Of a stretch of 35,258 nt of DNA, positions 16,944 through 24,081 are shown one piece after another. Source of the stretch: Roseomonas alba (GTDB taxonomy: Bacteria; Pseudomonadota; Alphaproteobacteria; Acetobacterales; Acetobacteraceae); NCBI RefSeq assembly GCF_019430885.1, contig NZ_JAHYBZ010000017.1, positions 1-35,258 of the forward strand. The letters run 5' to 3'. A program made the translations under genes and the position numbers. Within the stretch, counting starts at the first letter, position 1; each line of letters opens with the position of its first letter. Below the pieces are notes generated by a model. The model worked only from the letters and a program-made list of their open reading frames with translations, had not been told where the DNA came from and made no database searches.

Positions 16944-17189
16944 TTACTGCCTCTGCTGCCTCTGCAACATCCGCTGGTGCTCCTCGGCGGTCATGCCCGG
17001 CATCGTCTGTCCAGTCTGACCCTGCTGCATCATCCGCTGATGCTCCGCAGCGCTCATGCCGGGCATGGTGGACACCGGCGTGCTGGCCGGCGCCGCCGCG
17101 GCGGCGGGCGGGCTCGCGGGTTGGGGCGCGCAGGCCGCCAGGCCAGTCGTAGCGACAACCGCCAAGGCTGCAGCGCAACGGAACGTCAT
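16944..17189 (-). CDS. Small Met/His-rich lipoprotein
   Basis: An 81-residue protein. The ATG at 17189 has AAGGAGA 8 nt upstream. A lipoprotein signal ends in G-L-A-A-C with the lipidated Cys near residue 20. After an Ala/Pro linker, two near-identical units follow, T-M-P-G-M-S-A-A-E-H-Q-R-M and T-M-P-G-M-T-A-E-E-H-Q-R-M, ending in a Gln/Arg-rich tail. The spacing of Met and His fits a surface copper-binding peptide, but I do not recognise a named family. It is a single-gene unit facing the second DUF411 gene across a gap that holds a copper box. A protein-protein role of the repeats cannot be excluded. Confidence 0.7.
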   Translation of the reverse strand: MTFRCAAALAVVATTGLAACAPQPASPPAAAAAPASTPVSTMPGMSAAEHQRMMQQGQTGQTMPGMTAEEHQRMLQRQQRQ

Positions 17190-17284
17190 GGCTTCGGTCT
17201 CCTTGCGAGGCGGGTGAAAACGTGACGACGAGCCAGCCTGCACACGAAGCATCGCGGGACGAGATGGATGGATTGCAACCGCCT

Positions 17285-17301
17285 CGTGACAAATTATTGC
17301 A
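17285..17301. promoter_or_regulatory. Candidate copper response-regulator box 6
   Basis: CGTGACAAATTATTGCA is almost identical to the 16724-16740 site (CATGACAAATGATTGCA). It lies 96 nt before the lipoprotein start and 145 nt before the second DUF411 start, in the divergent gap, so it may serve either or both. Confidence 0.5.
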
Positions 17302-17445
17302 AGCGTCGCGCTGCAAGGCGGCCGAGGAGCAGGCCGCGCGCGGGTCTCGGCGCCTCATCTTGGCGGCACATTACGGGCTTCCCATATACATGAAAGTGAA
17401 GACACCCGAATGGCATGAGGCTTCTGGCGGCCAGGGAGGGTAGCC

Positions 17446-17949
17446 ATGCGACCGTCCAAGCGGATCTTTCTGGCGACTATTGGCGCAGGGATCTTGTCAG
17501 GGCGCCGCGCAGCGGCGACGGCGCCGCTGGTGATGGTTTACAAAGCAGAATCCTGTGATTGCTGCGATGTCTGGGTCGAACATCTGCGAAACTCTGGGTT
17601 GCACGTGATCTCGCACCATTCAGATGATCTACCCGCTATGAGGCGGCGCGCCGGCGTTCCCCGCGAATTGGAGTCCTGCCACACGGCCTTCGTCGACAGC
17701 TACGTGATCGAAGGCCATGTTCCTCCGGCATCCGTGTGGCGTCTTCTCGGCGAGCGACCGGCTGGTGTTCTGGGCCTCGCGGTGCCCGGCATGCCGGTCG
17801 GCTCTCCCGGCATGGAGACGCCCCTTGGCAGCGTGGGTGAGCCCTACACCGTTTGGCTTTTCTCAGTCGGGAATCCGCCGCGCCCCTATGGGACGACCGA
17901 AGAGGCGTACCTATTACCGCCGCGCAAGTGGGTCACGCTCCGAAGCTGA
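17446..17949 (+). CDS. DUF411 metal-binding protein (copy 2)
   Basis: A 167-residue DUF411 protein with a signal peptide (M-R-P-S-K-R-I-F-L-A-T-I-G-A-G-I) and GGAGGG just before the ATG. The Cys cluster is C-D-C-C (37-40), where copy 1 has C-G-C-C. Other family landmarks are S-C-H-T-A, E-G-H-V-P-P and G-L-A-V-P-G-M-P-V-G-S-P-G-M. Sequence differs widely from copy 1 outside these motifs, so the two are old paralogues or came separately. It stands alone, transcribed towards a strong hairpin at 17953-17989. Copper binding in the periplasm is inferred from the family and context. Confidence 0.88.
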   Translation: MRPSKRIFLATIGAGILSGRRAAATAPLVMVYKAESCDCCDVWVEHLRNSGLHVISHHSDDLPAMRRRAGVPRELESCHTAFVDSYVIEGHVPPASVWRLLGERPAGVLGLAVPGMPVGSPGMETPLGSVGEPYTVWLFSVGNPPRPYGTTEEAYLLPPRKWVTLRS

Positions 17950-17952
17950 CGA

Positions 17953-17989
17953 GCGCCCGGGGCAAGGCGGTTCCGCCAAGACCGGGCGC
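17953..17989. terminator. Bidirectional terminator hairpin
   Basis: GCGCCCGG (17953-17960) pairs with CCGGGCGC (17982-17989), and an inner GGCGG/CCGCC pair stacks within it. It starts 4 nt after the DUF411 stop and lies 11 nt before the 3' end of the converging gene. No T-run is seen. Confidence 0.6.
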
Positions 17990-17999
17990 CCGTATACCG

Positions 18000-18419
18000 T
18001 CACGCCCCGGACGCGATCATCATGTCCAAGGGAGAGCGCACGGGGACATCGCGCCAGGAAGAGCTGGGAATGGCGTGGGGGGCACGGACGGCCGCCTCGT
18101 CATCGTACTGGATATCGACGTTCTCGCCGTTGATGAGGACGCGCGCGACGGGGCGGCTGGTGACCATGACGGTCTCCGAGACGTCATAGATCGGCGTGAA
18201 ATCCGGACCCTGTCCGTAGCCCACCACACGCGCGGTCCTGATTGGCGCAGCGGCGGTCGGCGCGTGGGTGCTGGAAGGGGAACTGGACAGGGCAGGCGCG
18301 AGCGAGGTCACAGGGGTTCCGCTGGCAAAGGCCGAACCGATACCACCGGCAGCAATGGCAGCGAGTGCCAGACCCGAAAAAGCGAGCGAGCGAGTGAAGG
18401 ATCGAAAAATGCGCGCCAT
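18000..18419 (-). CDS. Secreted hypothetical protein
   Basis: A 139-residue protein whose ATG at 18419 is preceded by AGAGGACAGAG. A signal peptide (M-A-R-I-F-R-S-F-T-R-S-L-A-F-S-G-L-A-L-A-A-I) ends near S-A-F-A-S-G. A Ser/Pro/Ala-rich linker follows, then a compact domain of about 60 residues with R-V-V-G-Y-G-Q-G-P-D-F, Y-D-V-S-E-T-V-M-V and R-V-L-I-N-G-E-N-V-D-I-Q-Y-D-D. I do not recognise it. It has no Cys or Met/His cluster, so direct copper binding is not suggested. It is a single gene between the second DUF411 gene and the Rieske gene. Confidence 0.65.
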   Translation of the reverse strand: MARIFRSFTRSLAFSGLALAAIAAGGIGSAFASGTPVTSLAPALSSSPSSTHAPTAAAPIRTARVVGYGQGPDFTPIYDVSETVMVTSRPVARVLINGENVDIQYDDEAAVRAPHAIPSSSWRDVPVRSPLDMMIASGA

Positions 18420-18739
18420 GATCTCTGTCCTCTGTTGTGCTGGACGCCCCGCAGTACGAGCGCCGACCAGAGGTTTTTCGCCGGCCTGCGTTGCCGCAGT
18501 TTGACGCGATCCAATCAAAAGTTTTCAGCGCCGTAGGAATGTGACCACGCCTGGAGCCGCCGTGGTATTGTTCATGAGATCTCCGGCACCAGGCGCATCG
18601 GTGGCGTCATCGAGCCAGAGGCGGCTGGTGGCGTCGTGACGCCTGACTTGCCGCCCGCGATGACGCCACAGGCGCCGCTGCCGCCGAAGCAGCATGGAAA
18701 GTTGGTGCTGGCCCGTCTTTGCGCGATGGAGAAGCATGC

Positions 18740-19327
18740 ATGTCGCAGAGCGATATGATTGAAGCCTCCGCGATCCGACGAGGGGACGCGTTGGTCACGC
18801 AGGAGGCGAGCGCTGACCGGACTCGCCGCGACTTCCTGACGCTGGTGACCGGAGCATTCGTGGCGGTCGGCACCGGCGCCATAACCTGGCCTTTCATCGA
18901 CTCGGCGAACCCGGCGCGCGACGTACTCGCGCTCTCGAGCACCGAGGCGGACCTCGCGCCGATCGAAGTCGGTCAGGCGGTGACGGTGGTCTGGCGTGGC
19001 AGGCCGGTCTTCATTCGCCACCGCACGGCGAAGGAGATCGACGAGGCGCGGCAGACGCCGCTTGCAGATCTGAAGGATCCCGAGCCGGACCAACGTCGAG
19101 TGATCAAGGACCCGTGGCTTGTCATGGTCGGTATCTGCACGCACCTCGGCTGCGTGCCGCTCGGACAGAAGTCGACCGACGCCAAGGGTGAGTACGGCGG
19201 CTGGTTCTGCCCCTGCCACGGCAGCCACTACGACACCTCTGGCCGCATCCGGAAGGGGCCGGCGCCGAAGAATCTCGTAGTGCCGCCTTACGCCTTCATC
19301 TCCGACACCCGGATCCGCATCGGCTAA
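18740..19327 (+). CDS. petA: Rieske iron-sulfur protein of cytochrome bc1
   Basis: A 195-residue Rieske [2Fe-2S] subunit, anchored by one N-terminal helix after a Tat-like T-R-R-D-F-L motif (28-33). Cluster ligands are Cys133 and His135 in C-T-H-L-G-C and Cys157 and His160 in C-P-C-H-G-S-H-Y-D; Cys138 and Cys159 form the usual disulphide. G-G-W-F and G-P-A-P-x-N-L-x-V-P-P complete the bc1 signature. The ATG at 18740 is chosen over an upstream TTG because GGAG is close and the Rieske N-terminus fits. No cytochrome b or c1 gene follows, although petABC is the usual order. It is therefore an orphan copy, perhaps linked to the membrane cytochrome c downstream. Confidence 0.9.
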   Translation: MSQSDMIEASAIRRGDALVTQEASADRTRRDFLTLVTGAFVAVGTGAITWPFIDSANPARDVLALSSTEADLAPIEVGQAVTVVWRGRPVFIRHRTAKEIDEARQTPLADLKDPEPDQRRVIKDPWLVMVGICTHLGCVPLGQKSTDAKGEYGGWFCPCHGSHYDTSGRIRKGPAPKNLVVPPYAFISDTRIRIG

Positions 19328-19638
19328 CTGGTGGGACGGTCATGAGGCCGGCAGGGTGGAGCACCCGAGCGATGGCCGCTCAGCCCACCGGCATGGTCGC
19401 AGCGCCTCTTCGCGCCGCGCAGCGCAAAGGCCGACTCCAGTCATACCTTGAGCGGATCGAGGCATCTTTTGTGCGCACTCAACCGCTCCTCGGCGTCGCC
19501 GGCCGCGTGGTGCGCGAAAGGGCTGCGGTGCGCAACGCCGGTTGGTCGTGCCCGAGAGCGACGTATTCGGCGGCCAAGACGGTGTCGTTCGCATCACGTC
19601 ATGCCTTTGTGTTGCGGTAGATCTCTACGCGGCCCAGG
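19328..19638. other. Gene-free gap between petA and cytochrome c
   Basis: About 310 bases between the two convergent genes. Several frames are open because of the GC content, but none has a good ribosome site or recognisable protein. I see no clear terminator or repeat. Remains of a lost bc1 gene are possible, but no cytochrome b motif is visible. Confidence 0.5.
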
Positions 19639-20127
19639 TCATCGGGATGTCCTCTCGCCACTCTCGAAGCGGCTCCTCCGTTCCTGGAATTCGCGCTCGC
19701 GGTCGGCCCAGGTGCTCTTGATGAAGGTGAGGACCGCATCGATCTCCGCGTCCGAGAGCACCCTCTCGAAGCCCGGCATGTCGCTTGCGTAGCCCTCGCC
19801 GACGATGGCAGCTGGTCCGTACTTGGTAATCCGAAACAACACGCTGTCGGCGTGGTGCCAGGTATGTCCTGTGGCGTCGTGTGGCGGTGCCGGGAGGCGC
19901 CCGTCGGCCCGACGTGAGCGCCAGTTCGGCTGACCTTCGAGGTTCGCGCCGTGGCAGCTTGCGCACTGCGCGGTGTAGATCCGTTGTCCGAGCGCGAGTT
20001 GCGTCGGATAGAACTGTGCATCGCGGCGCAAAGCCGATCCCCACCAACCGAACGCGAACGCCACCGCGCCCAATCCCACCAGCCCTGCAACAGCGCTGAC
20101 AATCGCCACGGCACGACGCCTTGTCAC
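19639..20127 (-). CDS. Membrane-anchored c-type cytochrome
   Basis: A 162-residue class I cytochrome c. An uncleaved N-terminal helix (residues 7-29) anchors it, then heme is bound by C-A-S-C-H (55-59) with Met117 in Y-A-S-D-M-P-G-F as likely sixth ligand. The start is GTG at 20127 with GGGGAGG a few bases upstream. The last 30 residues are Arg/Glu-rich. A role in moving electrons from the Rieske protein or the periplasmic copper oxidases to a terminal oxidase is plausible from position, since this gene faces petA. Partners are not shown by sequence alone. Confidence 0.85.
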   Translation of the reverse strand: MTRRRAVAIVSAVAGLVGLGAVAFAFGWWGSALRRDAQFYPTQLALGQRIYTAQCASCHGANLEGQPNWRSRRADGRLPAPPHDATGHTWHHADSVLFRITKYGPAAIVGEGYASDMPGFERVLSDAEIDAVLTFIKSTWADREREFQERRSRFESGERTSR

Positions 20128-20398
20128 CGCGGCCTCCCCAAAAGGTGCTCCGGGCGCACTACGATACCAAGCAGCCGCAGGATGGCGAGTGGGGCCAACA
20201 GCCGCCTGATACCTCCCGCCCTTCTACGATGCACCATTCCGTCCATCGTCGTCCGCTTCTTGTTTGCCGAACCCTCCGCAGCGCGCTCGGAGCCCAGAGA
20301 ATTTCGTTCCCCGGTTTCCACCGCTGCTCCATTCTTCTCTCTCACAACCTGTCTCTCCTTCACCGAACGCCTCGCTGTGTCGCAGGTTTGGCCGCGGT

Positions 20399-20431
20399 TT
20401 GCGCGCGAACCTTGATGGTTCGAACGCGCAA
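20399..20431. repeat. Imperfect inverted repeat with stable stem
   Basis: TTGCGCGCGAACC pairs with GGTTCGAACGCGCAA around a TTGA-type loop, with a small bulge in the stem. It lies in a gene-free stretch. A terminator or protein site is possible; the GGTTCGAA segment resembles a tRNA T-loop, but no tRNA body is present. Confidence 0.5.
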
Positions 20432-20474
20432 CTAGCGCCGATTTCGGGCCACGGAGAGCGGAGAGTCTCCAAAC

Positions 20475-20503
20475 CTTGAGGGTAGGGTGATTCTACCCTC
20501 AAG
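20475..20503. repeat. Perfect 11-bp inverted repeat
   Basis: CTTGAGGGTAG (20475-20485) and CTACCCTCAAG (20493-20503) are exact complements around the 7-nt loop GGTGATT. There is no T-run after it in either direction. Position about 160 nt before a plus-strand gene fits an operator or an mRNA hairpin. Confidence 0.65.
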
Positions 20504-20661
20504 CTTAAGCCGTTGAATTACGGTATTGTTTTTCGAGCCCTGGCGCTGACATTCAGTAAATCGATCGCCCCTGCAATCGCGCCTTGCTACGAACTATCGA
20601 TCGACCACCGCGCTTCTCTGCGGCGCCGATGTGCCGCTTTACCTCGCCATACTGGACGTCC

Positions 20662-21207
20662 ATGGACGACATTGATCGCGTCTTCGCCCGCTTCAAAGAC
20701 GACAAGCTGGAACCGGCGAACCGGCGCGAAACACTGAGCATTCCACGTCGCAGCGGAACCGGCGGCAGCCGGACCGTGGAGGTCGTGCACTTGCGGTCCA
20801 GCCGCGGGACCACGGATCGCCCGCACCGCTTGGACCAACGCGTTCGCGCCGCATCCTGGGACGGCGGCTTTCAAGCAAAGCGGGCTATTGCGACGCCCGT
20901 TCTCCCTGCGCCCGTCAGCGTCCCTGTGATAGCGCCCACGACGCACGTGATGCCGGCGTGGGATCCTGCGGTGACCGAGGAGGCGTCCTCGGCGCCCGGA
21001 TCACTGAACGTGGCTGAAGCGCCTGATGTCGCCGCACGCCGCGGCCGAGGGCGGCCGCGCAAGGAGGTTTCGACGACGCCGCTCCCGAGACGCGTCTCCG
21101 ATCCGTTCGACGCCTCTGACGACGGCGCGAACTGCATGCGCTGCGGCTATGCGATTGAGCCGGCGCGGGAGAAGCGCGGGCTGATGATCTGCTCGGAGTG
21201 TGGTTAG
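20662..21207 (+). CDS. Hypothetical protein with AT-hook and zinc ribbon
   Basis: A 181-residue protein from the ATG at 20662, which I choose because M-D-D-I-D-R-V-F-A-R-F-K-D-D-K begins a normal-looking helix; the ribosome site is weak. An in-frame extension upstream looks non-coding. The middle is low-complexity, rich in Pro, Val and Ala. R-G-R-G-R-P-R-K at 127-134 is an AT-hook-like element, and the C-terminus has two Cys pairs (158/161 and 177/180) in C-M-R-C-G-Y and C-S-E-C-G, a small zinc ribbon. DNA binding is therefore plausible. I do not recognise the family. It lies 470 nt before the four-gene defence-like operon, in the same direction, and could regulate it or belong to the host background. 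Confidence 0.65.
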   Translation: MDDIDRVFARFKDDKLEPANRRETLSIPRRSGTGGSRTVEVVHLRSSRGTTDRPHRLDQRVRAASWDGGFQAKRAIATPVLPAPVSVPVIAPTTHVMPAWDPAVTEEASSAPGSLNVAEAPDVAARRGRGRPRKEVSTTPLPRRVSDPFDASDDGANCMRCGYAIEPAREKRGLMICSECG

Positions 21208-21675
21208 CCCGGAAAGGGCGTCACGGAACGTCTGAAATTGGCCGGTTGCGGACCGGCAGTCCTTCATCGTTATGTCCGAGCGACTAGGACCTTCGTTCAG
21301 CTATCCGACCAAGTTGGTTAGATCCAGACCTGAACACTAGCTGGCACTTTCCGGCTTCCAAACTTCGGTCGCGCGTTCATGGCGCAGGAGCGTCCGTAAG
21401 GGCAGTTTGGCTTGGCACAATGCGGTCAGGCTAGCTTCGCATCCAGGCGGCGAACCATTCGATGCTTAAGGGGCACGTCTTCGCGACGCTCGAAATGCTG
21501 CGATCATTGTGAGCGCCACCGCCACCAATTTGCTCGCCGGCGGCGCATCTGCTGAGATCCCGAAGGTTGATACATCTGAGGGTGGACGCAAAGGTCATTT
21601 CAAGGCAAATAAGACTTCGACATGCGGTCCGCGCGCGTTCGTTGCAGAGGGAGCACGAACGAAGGGGGAATAACA
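21208..21675. other. Gene-free leader of the defence-like operon
   Basis: About 470 bases with no supported gene. Composition drifts to lower GC than the copper island. The promoter of the methyltransferase operon should lie here, but I see no convincing -35/-10 pair. The ribosome site AAGGGGGA at 21662-21669 belongs to the next gene. Confidence 0.5.
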
Positions 21676-23070
21676 TTGCAAACGGCGTTCGACGCGTTCG
21701 CTGATACTTTCCCATTCGACCAGATTAGAAGCGGCCGGTCTAAACTTCGTTGGAACGACGCCTCTTTCAAGCCTTATCCTGCCGATACGAGCGTGGCGCT
21801 CGCAGGATTGCTGGAGCGTTTCGAGCGCGACCAGCAGCCTGCAGCGATTTCCTTTCGTCAGCTCGTGCCTTGGCTAAAGGTAGGCGAGCGCGCCTCGCAC
21901 TATCTGCATCCCTATCCGGCAAAGTTGCTGCCGCATATCGCGCACTTCTTTCTCTCCAATCGCGTTCTTGTCGGGGCCAATGAGTGCGTCCTCGATCCAT
22001 TCGCCGGCTCAGGCACTGTTGCGCTTGAAACCATCCTTTCGGGCAGAACCGCGCTCTACGCCGACGCTAATCCGTTGGGCCGCCTCATCACGGCCGTCAA
22101 AACCAGGTCGATCGATCCCACGTCGCTCGCTGCCGCTTGCGCAGAGGTTAGGGAGCGCTTTCGGCGGTCGCGAGTGCGCAAGCTGCCCGACGTCGTCAAT
22201 CTGGCGAAGTGGTTCGATCCCCGCGTCACATCCGAACTCGTCCGTCTTCGAGCGGCGATCGGCGCGTTGGAAGACGAGACGCTCCGCGATTTCATGCGCG
22301 TGACCTTCTCGGCCGTGACCCGCAGGGCAAGCAACTCCGATCCGCGGTTTTCTGTACCTGTTCGTTATCGAAATGGAGAGAGGCGAAACGATCAGTCAGC
22401 CGCCGACCTCTTTGATGTTCAACTCGAAGCGAACATCGCCAGGATTGCCGCGCTTGGGCAGGTCGACTCACTGGGAGCGGCCATACCTGCCGGGGTCGAT
22501 GCGCGCCACTTGACGACGGCGTTCGGCGAGCGGCTGCCGGACCATTCGGTCGGAATGATCATCTCTTCTCCGCCCTATGCCAGCGCGCAAAAATATGTTC
22601 GCGCCGCGAGCCTGAGCCTTGGCTGGCTCGATCTCGTTCCTTCCAACGGCCTTCGCCCGCTCGAAGATCAAACCATTGGCCGAGAGCACTATACAAAGGC
22701 GAGCTGGGAAAACATTGGTTCGACCGGCATCGACCACGCCGACACACTTATCGCGACGATCGCCAAGGAGAACCAATCGCGTGCGAAGATTGTCGGGACC
22801 TATCTCATCGAGATGCGCGCGGCGCTGGCGGAAGCCGTACGTGTGCTACGCCCCGGCGGCTGCTTCGTGCTGGTGATCGGCGACAACACCGTTTGCGGTC
22901 GCCGCTTCGCGTCGTCAGAATATCTGCGACTCATGTTGGAGGGCATGGGAATGACGACCATCCTCTCCCTGGTCGATCGGATCCCGTCGCGCGGCCTAAT
23001 GACGCGCAGAAATAAGACGGCCGGAATCATAGCCGCGGAATCGGTAATCCTGCTTCGCAAGGATGCCTGA
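21676..23070 (+). CDS. DNA amino-methyltransferase (DPFAGSGT/SPPY type)
   Basis: A 464-residue methyltransferase from a TTG start at 21676 that has AAGGGGGA 6 nt before it; an in-frame ATG at 21622 would add 18 Arg-rich residues without a ribosome site. SAM-binding motif I is D-P-F-A-G-S-G-T at 107-114, followed by an acidic strand end (Y-A-D-A-N-P-L-G). The catalytic motif IV is S-S-P-P-Y at 297-301, as in N4-cytosine or N6-adenine enzymes acting on DNA, and V-L-R-P-G-G-C-F-V-L-V-I-G-D-N-T follows. A H-P-Y-P-A-K motif precedes motif I. Target sequence is unknown. It is the first gene of a compact operon with the phosphoribosyltransferase-like and ATPase genes, so it may protect host DNA or be an intrinsic part of that system. 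Confidence 0.85.
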   Translation: MQTAFDAFADTFPFDQIRSGRSKLRWNDASFKPYPADTSVALAGLLERFERDQQPAAISFRQLVPWLKVGERASHYLHPYPAKLLPHIAHFFLSNRVLVGANECVLDPFAGSGTVALETILSGRTALYADANPLGRLITAVKTRSIDPTSLAAACAEVRERFRRSRVRKLPDVVNLAKWFDPRVTSELVRLRAAIGALEDETLRDFMRVTFSAVTRRASNSDPRFSVPVRYRNGERRNDQSAADLFDVQLEANIARIAALGQVDSLGAAIPAGVDARHLTTAFGERLPDHSVGMIISSPPYASAQKYVRAASLSLGWLDLVPSNGLRPLEDQTIGREHYTKASWENIGSTGIDHADTLIATIAKENQSRAKIVGTYLIEMRAALAEAVRVLRPGGCFVLVIGDNTVCGRRFASSEYLRLMLEGMGMTTILSLVDRIPSRGLMTRRNKTAGIIAAESVILLRKDA

Positions 23071-23076
23071 CCCAAG

Positions 23077-24075
23077 ATGGCGGACATCGACGATCTTCTA
23101 GCCACGGATGAGGCAACACCCGAGCAGACTTTTGAGATGCTGCGCGTCCGAATCACGGTCCTGAACGAGCGGGTGTGGGAAAATCGGAACCAGTGGCCCC
23201 AAGTCGAGGCATGGCTGGCGAACTTCGACGGTCGTGCCGGCTTTGATCCCGAGGTGGAGCAGTTGCATGCACTGTTCCTGCTGTCGCAATTTCTGTTCAT
23301 CGGTAGCGCGGAGACACGCGTTCTGTTGCAGTCGGTCTACCGTGACCTGTTCCTGATCCCCTTGATCCAAGAAGTCAGGGAATCGCTCGGCGGCTGCCGG
23401 GATCGGCACATCGTCGAGACAGCGGTCAATGAGGCTTTGGCGAAAACGCGCTTCCTGGGCGTCGGCAACCCATCCGAAAGCGGCGTTCATCTGCTCTATT
23501 ATTTCCGGCAAGAGAATCGACTGTCCAAGTCGCAGTTCCTCGACTCTGCAGCCGTCTTCACATCGACACTGGGCGAGGACGGCAAAATCAAGCGCGCGCT
23601 CGCCGATTCCGATATCGAGCGGTATATCTTCGTCGATGACGTCTGCGGTTCGGGCGACACCGCCGTAAATTACTCAGACGGGATCGTCACCGAGCTGCTG
23701 GCACTGAAACCGGATGCGAAGCTCCACTATCTTGCCATGTTCGCGACGCGCAAAGGCATCGAGACGGTTCGTTCGACAAAATTCGGGGCCGGCAGTGCGG
23801 CGGTGTTCGAGCTCGACGACAGCTACCGATGCCTCTCGGCCGGAGCGCGCATCTTGCTCGATGCGCCGCCGCATATCGATCCAGCGACACTCGAAAAGGT
23901 CGCGATGAGCTACGGCGCCTTGCTTCGGCCGGGATATCCCGGCGGATGGGGCAATAACCAGCTTCTGCTTGGCTTCCAGCATAACACGCCCGACAACACG
24001 CTGCCGATCATGTGGGCCGAAGGGGATGCCAGCCATCCCTGGACGCCAGCGTTCAAGCGCTACGCCAAATTGTAG
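23077..24075 (+). CDS. Phosphoribosyltransferase-like conflict protein
   Basis: A 332-residue cytoplasmic protein. The core motif F-V-D-D-V-C-G-S-G-D-T-A (185-196) matches the PRPP-binding loop of phosphoribosyltransferases (hydrophobic strand, two acids, then small residues and Thr). A preceding S-G-V-H-L-L-Y-Y-F-R-Q-E-N segment and a helical N-terminal half are features I recall from the PRTase-CE group, proposed from comparative genomics to belong to conflict systems. It starts 6 nt after the methyltransferase stop and ends 6 nt before the ATPase, so the genes are one transcription unit. Whether it transfers ribose-phosphate to a nucleobase, RNA or protein, or breaks down PRPP, is not visible. 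Confidence 0.75.
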   Translation: MADIDDLLATDEATPEQTFEMLRVRITVLNERVWENRNQWPQVEAWLANFDGRAGFDPEVEQLHALFLLSQFLFIGSAETRVLLQSVYRDLFLIPLIQEVRESLGGCRDRHIVETAVNEALAKTRFLGVGNPSESGVHLLYYFRQENRLSKSQFLDSAAVFTSTLGEDGKIKRALADSDIERYIFVDDVCGSGDTAVNYSDGIVTELLALKPDAKLHYLAMFATRKGIETVRSTKFGAGSAAVFELDDSYRCLSAGARILLDAPPHIDPATLEKVAMSYGALLRPGYPGGWGNNQLLLGFQHNTPDNTLPIMWAEGDASHPWTPAFKRYAKL

Positions 24076-24081
24076 GTCCCT

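Larger units (their letters stand above)
20128..20661. other. Gene-free gap with inverted repeats
   Basis: About 530 bases without a supported gene. The right half carries two inverted repeats (20399-20431 and 20475-20503) and the composition becomes more AT-rich towards 20520-20560. It separates the copper island from the defence-type genes, so it may contain the junction of an inserted segment. No attachment-site core could be confirmed. Confidence 0.5.

Noticed and set aside
18541..18768. An open plus-strand frame overlapping the petA start, considered as a small gene
   Set aside because: No usable start codon in the first half and no ribosome site; it runs into the petA coding region in another frame.
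18572..19228. A 218-codon minus-strand frame over the Rieske gene
   Set aside because: Overlaps a complete Rieske gene with all cluster ligands and has no domain of its own.
19342..19620. A 92-codon plus-strand frame after petA, considered as lost cytochrome b or c1
   Set aside because: No heme-binding or membrane pattern is visible and there is no ribosome site.
20124..20363. A 79-codon minus-strand frame overlapping the cytochrome c start by GTGA
   Set aside because: The overlap looks like coupling, but the sequence is basic, without domain or good ribosome site. The GGGGAGG before the GTG is enough for cytochrome translation.
20417..20431. GGTTCGAA resembling a tRNA T-loop, considered as a tRNA remnant or att site
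   Set aside because: No acceptor or anticodon stem could be paired; the bases are explained by the inverted repeat at 20399-20431.
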